Below, in pieces: positions 46,582 to 53,858 of a stretch of 64,000 bases of DNA (position 1 is its first letter; every line of letters starts with the position of its first letter). Made by a program: the position numbers and the translations under genes. Origin of the DNA: Leeia aquatica. Its GTDB lineage: Bacteria > Pseudomonadota > Gammaproteobacteria > Burkholderiales > Leeiaceae. The stretch lies in contig NZ_JABAIM010000001.1 of the NCBI RefSeq assembly GCF_012641365.1, positions 496,001 through 560,000 on the forward strand, written 5' to 3'. The notes below the pieces were generated by a model. It made no database searches and was not told the origin of the DNA. It saw only the letters and a list, made by a program, of their open reading frames with translations.

Positions 46582-46658
46582 TGGCGCACCCGGAGCGATT
46601 CGAACGCCCGACCCTCTGGTTCGTAGCCAGATACTCTATCCAACTGAGCTACGGGTGC
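46582..46658 (-). tRNA. tRNA-Arg (ACG), copy 2
   Basis: 77 nt with CCA; anticodon ACG (read as ICG after deamination) in loop CTACGAA. The same sequence occurs at 46680-46756. Confidence 0.97.
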
Positions 46659-46679
46659 AAGGTACAACAGTACTGCAAG

Positions 46680-46756
46680 TGGCGCACCCGGAGCGATTCG
46701 AACGCCCGACCCTCTGGTTCGTAGCCAGATACTCTATCCAACTGAGCTACGGGTGC
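46680..46756 (-). tRNA. tRNA-Arg (ACG), copy 1
   Basis: 77 nt with CCA, identical to the copy 21 bp downstream. Confidence 0.97.
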
Positions 46757-46765
46757 GCTGTCTAG

Positions 46766-46859
46766 TGGCGGAGAAAGAGGGATTCGAACCCTCGATACAC
46801 GTTTTAGCGCGTATGCTCCCTTAGCAGGGGAGTGCCTTCGACCTCTCGGCCATTTCTCC
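46766..46859 (-). tRNA. tRNA-Ser (GCT)
   Basis: 94 nt with long variable arm and CCA; anticodon GCT in loop CTGCTAA; acceptor GGAGAAA pairs with TTTCTCC. First gene of the tRNA unit. Confidence 0.96.
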
Positions 46860-46874
46860 GTCAAGAGAGGCGCA

Positions 46875-46903
46875 ATCATAATGACTTCGCGGCAGTGCGT
46901 CAA
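46875..46903 (-). promoter_or_regulatory. Promoter of the tRNA-Ser/Arg/Arg unit
   Basis: Minus strand TTGACG (46903-46898) and TATGAT (46880-46875) with a 17-bp spacer, 15 bp before tRNA-Ser. Confidence 0.9.
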
Positions 46904-46926
46904 GCCATGTTGCGCATAAATTCGTG

Positions 46927-47685
46927 CTACGACGCCAATCCAGCCTGTGCCAGGTGGATTTTCTGGCCACGCACGCCCTTCCCTTCTGCCCCGAGCAGAT
47001 AGAGGTAGGCCGGCAGCAGGCTATCAATGGTCGCCATGCCGATTTGCGACTCCGCCGGGTGGGTACGACGACGCGCCGGGGATTGCACCGGCCCCGGCAC
47101 CAGCACGTTCACCCGCAGATGTTCATGGCGGGACCACTCGTCCGCCCAGCCGAGTGCGGCATGCTCCAGCGCGGCACGCGAGGCGGCAAAAGCCCCCCAG
47201 TAGGCCGAAGGCTGGCTGGCATGGCTTTCCGAGGTGACAATCACCGAGGCATCCGGCGAGTTCATCAACAGCGGCAGGCAGGCCTTGGTGAGGGCGAATG
47301 GCGCAATCACGTTGACGCGCATCATGGTCTGCCACACGTCGATGGTTTCGTTGCTCATCGGCGACAGGTCACCGCAGTGGGCGGCGCAGTGCACAATGCC
47401 GTCCAGCCGTTTCAATTGCCGCTCCAGCACCGACACGGCGTAGTTGTATTCCTGCTCGCTGGCGGTAGCCAGATCGAGTGGCAGAATGGCCGGAGTCGGG
47501 CCACCTGCGGCCTCGATCTCGTCGTACAGGCGCTCCAGTGCTTTCACCCGCTTGCCGTGCAGCACCACGGTGGCCCCCAGTTTGGCGCAGGTCTTGGCCA
47601 GCGCACCACCAATGCCGCCGCTGGCACCGGTAATCAGGATGACCCGCCCTTCCAGCAGATTTGCCGGAGCCTGATAGTCCTTCAT
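46927..47685 (-). CDS. YciK-like short-chain dehydrogenase/reductase
   Basis: 252 aa Rossmann-fold NAD(P) oxidoreductase: TGASGGIGGALA (cofactor loop), HCAAHCGDLSPMSN in place of the NAG motif, and YWGAFAASRAALE where the usual YxxxK catalytic Lys is replaced (Tyr present in AYWGAFAASRA, Arg in the Lys position). N-terminus MKDYQAPANLLEGRVILITG matches E. coli YciK, supporting ATG 47685 with AGGA 7 nt upstream; ATG 47706 overlaps the hpnE stop as ATGA. It follows hpnE in the same operon. Substrate unknown. Confidence 0.85.
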   Translation of the reverse strand: MKDYQAPANLLEGRVILITGASGGIGGALAKTCAKLGATVVLHGKRVKALERLYDEIEAAGGPTPAILPLDLATASEQEYNYAVSVLERQLKRLDGIVHCAAHCGDLSPMSNETIDVWQTMMRVNVIAPFALTKACLPLLMNSPDASVIVTSESHASQPSAYWGAFAASRAALEHAALGWADEWSRHEHLRVNVLVPGPVQSPARRRTHPAESQIGMATIDSLLPAYLYLLGAEGKGVRGQKIHLAQAGLAS

Positions 47686-47702
47686 AGGATAGTCCTGTTG
47701 TG

Positions 47703-49004
47703 TCATGGTTGTGTCCATTGTGCCAGCAGGGCCTGCGCTGCAGCCACGCCGCTGCGCACCGCTCCCTCCAGCGTGGCCGGGTAATCTCCGGCCAGATAAT
47801 CGCCCGCCAGCCGCACACGCGGCGAGGCAGTGTGTCCATCCGGCCGATGCAGGCCGGGGGTACAGGCAAAGGTTGCCCGCGCTTCATGCAGTGTCTTGCA
47901 CCACAGCGGGGCAGGCAAGCCGGGAAAAGCCTGGGCCAGCTCGCTGGCGGCCTGGCTGGCAATCTGCTCGCCGCTCATGGGCTGCGTCATGGCTGCGCTG
48001 ATCACGGCCGCCATACGGCCATCCTCGCCCAACAGCACGCCCCGGTCAAACACCCAGTGTACAACACCGCCCGGCAGGCAGTGATGCAGACCGATCATGG
48101 CCTGTGGCAAACGGGTGCCTGCCGGATACTGCAGGTAGACGGTGCGTATCGGCTGCCAGCCAAACTGCGACACCGCCTGCAAGGCGGCCGGGGCCTGCTC
48201 GGTGTGCAGCAGCGCAGGCAACTGGTGCGGACCGGTGGCGCAGATCACGCCGTCCACCGACTGCCATTCGCCCTTGACCTGCAAGGCCACCTGATCATCC
48301 TGCAAGGTGAGCTGTGTAACCTTTTGGCCCAAGTGTACCGCATGCTGCTGTGCCGTCAGCCAGGCCAGCGCCGGTTCCGGCAGCAGGGCCGAGAGATCCA
48401 CCGTCGGCAACAGCATCTGGGCGGCGTCGCCCCCCGCCAGCAGGCTGTCGCGCACCACGTTGTAAAACACCTGAGCAGAAGCTTCCTGCAGCGGGGTATT
48501 CAGCGCCGCATAGCATAGTGGCTCCCAAAAGGTCTGGATGACCCGTGGGGTTTGACTGGCCAGCCACTCGCTGGCAGGTCGGTCCTCACTGCGAAAGCCG
48601 CGCAGGCGTAGCCCGGCCAGAAAGCGCAGCAGCGCCTGCTTGTCCGCCCACCCCCAGCCCTGCGCGCGCAGCAAGGCCCACAGGGTGGTCAGCGGCGCAC
48701 CCCAGGCCGGCGCTTGCAGCAGCATCTGCTGCCACATCTCCCAGCGCAGCGGCATGCGGCGAAAGGGCAAGGGGCCGCGGTGGACCTTGCGCATCAGGCG
48801 CAACAGCTCGGTATAGGCCCCCAGTGCAATGTGCTGGCCGTTATCCAGCGCCTGATCGTGCCAGTGAATGCGCCGCGCCCGACCGCCCGGCAAGGGGCCA
48901 GCTTCAAACAGGCTGATCTGTGCTCCAGCATCGGCCAGCGTCAGCGCTGCCGCGACGCCAGCGTAACCGGCACCAATCACGGCAATATGCGGTGGCTTGC
49001 GCAT
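47703..49004 (-). CDS. hpnE: Hydroxysqualene dehydroxylase (FAD-dependent)
   Basis: 433 aa FAD amine-oxidase-like enzyme that reduces hydroxysqualene to squalene. Dinucleotide-binding IAVIGAGYAGVAAALTLADAGAQISLFEAG at the N-terminus, GGRARR, and a C-terminal RLAGDYLAGDYPATLEGAVRSG typical of the phytoene-desaturase/HpnE group. ATG 49004 overlaps the hpnD stop by 1 bp. Third gene of the squalene operon. Confidence 0.93.
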   Translation of the reverse strand: MRKPPHIAVIGAGYAGVAAALTLADAGAQISLFEAGPLPGGRARRIHWHDQALDNGQHIALGAYTELLRLMRKVHRGPLPFRRMPLRWEMWQQMLLQAPAWGAPLTTLWALLRAQGWGWADKQALLRFLAGLRLRGFRSEDRPASEWLASQTPRVIQTFWEPLCYAALNTPLQEASAQVFYNVVRDSLLAGGDAAQMLLPTVDLSALLPEPALAWLTAQQHAVHLGQKVTQLTLQDDQVALQVKGEWQSVDGVICATGPHQLPALLHTEQAPAALQAVSQFGWQPIRTVYLQYPAGTRLPQAMIGLHHCLPGGVVHWVFDRGVLLGEDGRMAAVISAAMTQPMSGEQIASQAASELAQAFPGLPAPLWCKTLHEARATFACTPGLHRPDGHTASPRVRLAGDYLAGDYPATLEGAVRSGVAAAQALLAQWTQP

Positions 49005-49849
49005 CAGGACTTGATGCCAAGAAACCAGGTTTTCCAGGCCAGCCACAGCTTGCGCAGCGGCGGCAGGCTGAGGCGCTGGTTCAGCACCTTGCCGGGCCCA
49101 TCCAGCCGGATTTCTTCCAGCGTGGTGCGATAGATCGCGGCCATCACCAAACCGGGGCGCTGCGCCTTGCGGTCCACAGCGGGCAGCAGCGATAACGCAT
49201 GGTGGTAAGCGGCCATCGCCCGCTCAATCTGGAACTGCATCAATTGAACAAAGGCTTCGCTTTCTTCATAACGCTTGAGCATATCGACAGGGACGTTGAA
49301 GCGCTGCAGGTCTTCCACCGGCAGATAGATGCGGCCCCGGCGCACATCTTCGCCGACATCGCGGATAATGTTGGTGAGCTGGAAAGCGATGCCAAGTTCA
49401 TGTGCATAATCCAGCGTTGCCGGGTCCTGATAGCCGAAGATCTGTGCTGACACCTGCCCCACCACCCCGGCGACACGGTGGCAGTACAGCAGCAGATCGT
49501 CATAGCGGGCGTAGCGGGCCTGTTCCAGGTCCATCTGCATGCCGTCGATGATCTCCTGCAGCAAGGATTCTTGCAGACCATAGCGGGCAATGGCCGGTTG
49601 CAGCGCACGCATCACCGGGTGCTGCGGCTGCCCGGCCCAGGTGAAGGCCACCTCGTTGCGCCACCAGGCCAGCTTGGCCCGGGCCACATTGTCGTCATGC
49701 ACCTCGTCCACCACATCGTCCACCTCGCGGCAGAAGGCATAGAAGGCAGTAATGGCTCGTCGGCGTTCCGCGGGCAGAAAGCGGAAGGCGGCAAGAAAAC
49801 TGGAGCCACTGCGTGCAGCAGCTTCTTCGCAATACTGGTCTGGTGTCAT
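49004..49849 (-). CDS. hpnD: Presqualene diphosphate synthase
   Basis: 281 aa head-to-head prenyltransferase that condenses two farnesyl diphosphates. Two Asp-rich motifs, DDVVDE near the N-terminus and DVGEDVRRGRIYLP in the middle, plus AHELGIAFQLTNIIRD, are typical. ATG 49849 overlaps the hpnC stop by 4 bp. Confidence 0.94.
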   Translation of the reverse strand: MTPDQYCEEAAARSGSSFLAAFRFLPAERRRAITAFYAFCREVDDVVDEVHDDNVARAKLAWWRNEVAFTWAGQPQHPVMRALQPAIARYGLQESLLQEIIDGMQMDLEQARYARYDDLLLYCHRVAGVVGQVSAQIFGYQDPATLDYAHELGIAFQLTNIIRDVGEDVRRGRIYLPVEDLQRFNVPVDMLKRYEESEAFVQLMQFQIERAMAAYHHALSLLPAVDRKAQRPGLVMAAIYRTTLEEIRLDGPGKVLNQRLSLPPLRKLWLAWKTWFLGIKS

Positions 49850-50703
49850 GGTTTCCCCGGCCAGGCCGGCCAACAGGCGCGGGACAGCATGTACAGCCAG
49901 TCCCCCGCTTTCAATACCGGGCGCTGCGTGAAGACATCGCCCTGGACATCCCACAGCTTTTTCAGGATGCGCTCACCGCCGAGCACGATCATGCGTAACT
50001 CCAGCCCCATCCGCCCCGGCAGCACCCGTGCCAGCGGTGCACCGGCCTGCAGCAGCTTGCGGGTACGCTCGATCTCAAAGCGCATCAGTGCCTGCCAAGC
50101 CGGGTTCACCTGCCCAGCGGCGATCTGCGCTTCCGTCACCCCAAAGCGCTGCAGGTCTTCCTGCGGCAGATACACCCGCTGCTTTTGCCAGTCGATCGCC
50201 ACATCCTGCCAGAAATTGATCAACTGCAGCGCGGTACAGATGCCGTCTGACAATGCCAGATTATGTGGCGTCGCCCGCCCGTACAGATGCAGCAACAAGC
50301 GGCCCACCGGGTTGGCTGAGCGGCGGCAATACTGCACCAGCTCACCGAAGTCGGCATAGCGGGTCTTCACCACGTCCTGGCTGAAGGCATCCAGCAGATC
50401 GTGAAACAGGGAGAGCGGCAAGTCATGCTCGCGAATCACCACCGCCAGGCGTTGAAAGAGCGGTTCAGCAGGCGTTTCACCCCGCCCGATGGCCTCCAGC
50501 TGCTCACAGTAGTGTTGCAGCGCCGCCAGCCGCTGCTCAGCGGCGACCTCGCCCTCATCCGCCAGATCATCGGCGGAACGGGCAAACGCATAGATCACTT
50601 CGATGGGCCGCCGCAATCGGCGCGGCAGCAAGACCGAAGCAACCGGAAAGTTTTCGTAATGATCAACCGGCAACGGGTAGCCTGCACAGAGGTTAAGGGT
50701 CAT
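49846..50703 (-). CDS. hpnC: Hydroxysqualene synthase
   Basis: 285 aa squalene/phytoene-synthase-fold enzyme that converts presqualene diphosphate to hydroxysqualene. Asp-rich motifs: ARSADDLADEG and NFWQDVAIDWQKQRVYLPQEDL. First gene of hpnCDE. A TATAAT on the minus strand (50724-50719) 16 bp upstream could be its -10 box. It is divergent from the right-hand tRNA-Ala gene, whose promoter lies within the same 113-bp gap. Confidence 0.93.
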   Translation of the reverse strand: MTLNLCAGYPLPVDHYENFPVASVLLPRRLRRPIEVIYAFARSADDLADEGEVAAEQRLAALQHYCEQLEAIGRGETPAEPLFQRLAVVIREHDLPLSLFHDLLDAFSQDVVKTRYADFGELVQYCRRSANPVGRLLLHLYGRATPHNLALSDGICTALQLINFWQDVAIDWQKQRVYLPQEDLQRFGVTEAQIAAGQVNPAWQALMRFEIERTRKLLQAGAPLARVLPGRMGLELRMIVLGGERILKKLWDVQGDVFTQRPVLKAGDWLYMLSRACWPAWPGKP

Positions 50704-50771
50704 CGACCCGGCGGGCGGATTATAGCGCGAAGCGCCCTGCCCCGTCCGGCTGCAAAAATGCGCGCAGGGGG

Positions 50772-50800
50772 TTTACAGCCCGCCGGGGACTCCCTATAAT
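50772..50800 (+). promoter_or_regulatory. Promoter of right tRNA-Ala-tRNA-Glu unit
   Basis: TTTACA (50772-50777) and TATAAT (50795-50800) with a 17-bp spacer. The upstream GCAGGGGG is shared with the left copy. Confidence 0.9.
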
Positions 50801-50816
50801 GCGCCTCTCTTCGCAA

Positions 50817-50892
<76 letters not shown>

Positions 50893-50952
50893 CCGAAGCA
50901 GGGAACAGACAACAGGCTTCTGTCTGAACTCTGAAATCAATGTTGCACCGAC

Positions 50953-51028
50953 GTCCCCATCGTCTAGAGGCCTAGGACACCGCCCTTTCACGGCGATAAC
51001 CGGGGTTCGAATCCCCGTGGGGACGCCA
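50953..51028 (+). tRNA. tRNA-Glu (TTC), right copy
   Basis: 76 nt with CCA; anticodon TTC; same sequence as 42267-42342, including the C-A mismatch in the anticodon stem. Confidence 0.96.
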
Positions 51029-51038
51029 CCACAAGATC

Positions 51039-51064
51039 AGCGCACCGCAAGGGCGCTTTTTTTG
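51039..51064 (+). terminator. Terminator of the tRNA-Ala-tRNA-Glu unit, right copy
   Basis: AGCGC-ACC-GCAA-GG-GCGCT followed by seven T. Confidence 0.85.
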
Positions 51065-51096
51065 TTTCTACCTATCCCAAGATCACGACCTTGAAT

Positions 51097-51124
51097 GAAA
51101 AACGCCCGCCATGAAGACGGGCGC
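51097..51124 (-). terminator. Terminator of lapE-like gene
   Basis: Minus strand GCGCCCGTC-TTCAT-GGCGGGCGT then TTTTTC, 22 bp after the stop. Confidence 0.8.
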
Positions 51125-51146
51125 TTGCACGACTGCTGCAGCGACA

Positions 51147-52970
51147 TCAGGGCGCAGTACGCTCCGCCACGATCCGCCACTTGTTGCCGTCCTGCACCAG
51201 CTCCAGCGTCTTGTTGACGGTATCGCTGAAGTCTGCCGACTGATAAACCTGCCGGAACTGCACGCGGGCCTTGCTGCCCTCCTGGCTGCTGACCTTCACG
51301 TCTTCCAGCTTGACGCTGATGGTGCCCGGCTTGTTCAGGCGTGCGCGGCGTTGCTTAGCCCACTGATCCCTGCTCAGGCCACCTTCCGGCACAAAGCTGT
51401 CTGCATAGAAGGCCAGATAGGCATCCACCTGCTTGCCAGACCATGCGGCGGACCAGTCGCTCGCCAGCTTCAGCAAGGTATCATTCAGCGAACCGCCCGC
51501 CATCGGCTTGATGGCATCCGGTTTCGGGGCTTCGGCGGGCGCATCAGACGACACAGCCACATATGGCTTGATTACCACCGACTTGCGATCCAGCACCGGC
51601 AGCGGCACCATGCTGTCACCACAGCTGAGCCGGTCGTTATCATCGGCCGGGTCATCACTCAGCTCGGCGGGCTGGGTGTCGGTAATCGGTGCCAATTTGA
51701 GCGCGGGCAGCAGCGTGGAGCTGGTGCCCAGCACCCGCAGCTGCGCCAGCTGCAGCTCATACTCAGCCACCGCCAGTGAACGGCGAGCATCAAACAGCTC
51801 GTTTTCGGTATCCAGCAAGTCCAGCAAGGTGCGCTGGCCGATGTCAAATTGCTTGCGATAGGCATCGCGCGCTTTTTCTGTTGAGAGCTGATGCTGTTCC
51901 AGATAGTTGAGCTGCTCGCTCAGCTTGCGTACATCGCTCCAGGCAATCGACAAAATCTGTCGGTTATCACGACAGGCCTTGTCGCGCAGGTCCATGGCGA
52001 GGTTGAGCCGCTCGGAGAACTGGCGGATGCGGGCTGAATCGGTACCGCCGTTATAGAGATTGTAATTCAGCACCAGCTCGACCACACCGGTCCGGTGCTT
52101 GCCGTAAACACCATCGGTATTGCGGCTCAGGTCCTGTCGTGCGCGCAATTCCAGCGACGGCAGGTTAGCCGATTTGCGCACATCCACCTCGGCGCGCGCC
52201 GCGCGTACATTCTGCACCGCAGCCAGGAAGGACGGGCTGCGCTTGAGCAGCCCCGGCATCAGATCGGCCGCAGCAGGCAGGCTCTTCTCCAGCGATGGCA
52301 CATCCTGCAGATCTGCAGCAGGCAGATCACCCACAATGCGCTGGAAACGTGCGGTGACATCGTGCAGGTTGGATTCATCGGTCAGCCAGTTGGATTCGGC
52401 CAGGGCCAGACGGCCTGCGGCCTGCTCCAGATCCACCCGACGCCCCACCCCGGCTTTGACCCGCTGCTCGATCTGGTCAAAGATGCCTTTGTGCACACCG
52501 TAGTTGTCCCGTGCCAGCGCGGCCAGCTTGCGGTAGCGCAGTACATCGATATAAGCACGCCCGGCTTCCAGCGCCACGTCGTCGGTGGTAGCCAGCAAGT
52601 CATAGTAGCCAGCCAGCTTGGCGTAACCCAGACGCTTGACCTCGCTGCTGGTGGCGAAACCATCAAACAGCACCTGGCGCAGGCTCAAGGTAACCCCACG
52701 GCGGGTATAGTCACGGTCCTTCTGACCCGGATCGACCTGATGTTCACGACCAATGCCGGCGGTCAGATCCACACGCGGGCGGAAGCCGCCACGGGCTGCA
52801 TCCTGCTCGGCAGCAGCAGCATTGAACACATGCCACTTGGCCAGCACTTCCGGATTCTTCATGATGGCCTGCTCGGTGGCTTCCTTCAGGGTTGCCGGAG
52901 CCGCCAATAACATGCTGGGCACACTCAGTGCCAAGCCCACACACATAACGGTCCACTTCAACTTCAGCAT
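51147..52970 (-). CDS. TolC-family outer-membrane export protein (LapE-like) with fused C-terminal NTF2-like domain
   Basis: 607 aa. Signal peptide (MLKLKWTVMCVGLALSVPSMLLA). Residues about 30-440 form a TolC-type efflux barrel/tunnel: TLKEATEQAIMKNPEV, RPRVDLTAGIGRE, the repeat half with SLRQVLFDGFATSSEVKRL and LNYNLYNGGTDSARI, and QFDIGQRTLLDLLDTENELFDARRSL. The match to type I secretion AggA/LapE porins is good. Unusually, a linker (about 455-490) leads to a C-terminal domain of about 115 residues (NDTLLKLASDWSAAWSGKQVDAYLAFYADSFVP ... WRIVAERTAP) that looks like the SnoaL/NTF2-type domain found at the end of some L,D-transpeptidases. AAGGG is 6 nt before ATG 52970. Divergent from lapG-lapD; the adhesin and its ABC/MFP partners are not in the window. 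Confidence 0.88.
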   Translation of the reverse strand: MLKLKWTVMCVGLALSVPSMLLAAPATLKEATEQAIMKNPEVLAKWHVFNAAAAEQDAARGGFRPRVDLTAGIGREHQVDPGQKDRDYTRRGVTLSLRQVLFDGFATSSEVKRLGYAKLAGYYDLLATTDDVALEAGRAYIDVLRYRKLAALARDNYGVHKGIFDQIEQRVKAGVGRRVDLEQAAGRLALAESNWLTDESNLHDVTARFQRIVGDLPAADLQDVPSLEKSLPAAADLMPGLLKRSPSFLAAVQNVRAARAEVDVRKSANLPSLELRARQDLSRNTDGVYGKHRTGVVELVLNYNLYNGGTDSARIRQFSERLNLAMDLRDKACRDNRQILSIAWSDVRKLSEQLNYLEQHQLSTEKARDAYRKQFDIGQRTLLDLLDTENELFDARRSLAVAEYELQLAQLRVLGTSSTLLPALKLAPITDTQPAELSDDPADDNDRLSCGDSMVPLPVLDRKSVVIKPYVAVSSDAPAEAPKPDAIKPMAGGSLNDTLLKLASDWSAAWSGKQVDAYLAFYADSFVPEGGLSRDQWAKQRRARLNKPGTISVKLEDVKVSSQEGSKARVQFRQVYQSADFSDTVNKTLELVQDGNKWRIVAERTAP

Positions 52971-53159
52971 GGAATGCCCTTCCTCGCCCGGTTTGCCTTT
53001 GATGACTGGTGCGCATTGTAACCCTAGCATACAACGGTATCTGTCAAGGATTGTTAAACTGTATCCCGCATACCACGCTAGCGTGCTGTGGCTCGTTCCA
53101 GACAGTTGCCGGCTTCTGTTCCATAATAGAATGACTCCTGTCCGGTAACCGGTCCTGAC

Positions 53160-53846
53160 ATGTCCCGCTGGCCCGCTTGGCGAACCCTCCCCCTGCTATA
53201 CAAGGGGGTCTGGTTGCTGCCTTTTCTTGTGCTGCTCTCCCCGCCTTCACTGGGCTGGGATTTTGACCGCTTGCAACGCGCTGCCAGCCTGCGCGGCAAT
53301 GCAAACGGCCAGCGCCTGTTTGCCGAGTGGCGTGAGCTGATGAATGACAGCCGCAGCCTGGGCGAAACCGACAAGCTGAAACGCCTCAATGAATTCTTCA
53401 ACCGGCGCCTGAGCTTCAGTGATGATGTTAGCATATGGGGTCAGGCCGACTACTGGGCGACACCGCTGGAGAGCATGGGCAAGGGCAGCGGCGATTGTGA
53501 AGATTTTGTCATTGCCAAGTACTTCAGCCTGAAGGAGCTTGGCGTACCGGTTCAGAAGCTGCGGCTCACCTATGTGCGCGCCCGCATTGGCGGTCCGAAC
53601 AGCAGCATCAGCCAGGCGCATATGGTGCTGACCTACTATGCGGCGCCCGATGCAGAGCCGCTGGTGCTCGACAACCTGATTACCGACATCCGCCCGGCCT
53701 CACGCCGCAGCGACCTGACGCCGGTGTTCAGCTTCAACAGTGATGGACTGTGGGCCGGTGGCACGGCCAGCAGTGGCAGCCCGGTAGACCGCCTCTCGCG
53801 CTGGAAAGAATTGCTACTACGCATGCAGGCAGAAGGTTTTGATTAG
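53160..53846 (+). CDS. lapG: LapG-type periplasmic cysteine protease (transglutaminase-like)
   Basis: 228 aa. After a signal sequence (LLPFLVLLSPPSLG) the BTLCP domain shows the catalytic triad by homology with LapG: Cys113 in GSGDCEDFVIAKY, His154 in SQAHMVLTYY, and Asp171 in LVLDNLI. Calcium-binding Asp/Glu precede the Cys (SGDCED). LapG cleaves a giant surface adhesin near its N-terminus to release biofilms. No clear Shine-Dalgarno at ATG 53160. lapD follows 12 bp downstream, the usual order. Confidence 0.94.
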   Translation: MSRWPAWRTLPLLYKGVWLLPFLVLLSPPSLGWDFDRLQRAASLRGNANGQRLFAEWRELMNDSRSLGETDKLKRLNEFFNRRLSFSDDVSIWGQADYWATPLESMGKGSGDCEDFVIAKYFSLKELGVPVQKLRLTYVRARIGGPNSSISQAHMVLTYYAAPDAEPLVLDNLITDIRPASRRSDLTPVFSFNSDGLWAGGTASSGSPVDRLSRWKELLLRMQAEGFD

Positions 53847-53858
53847 GAAGGAATGACC

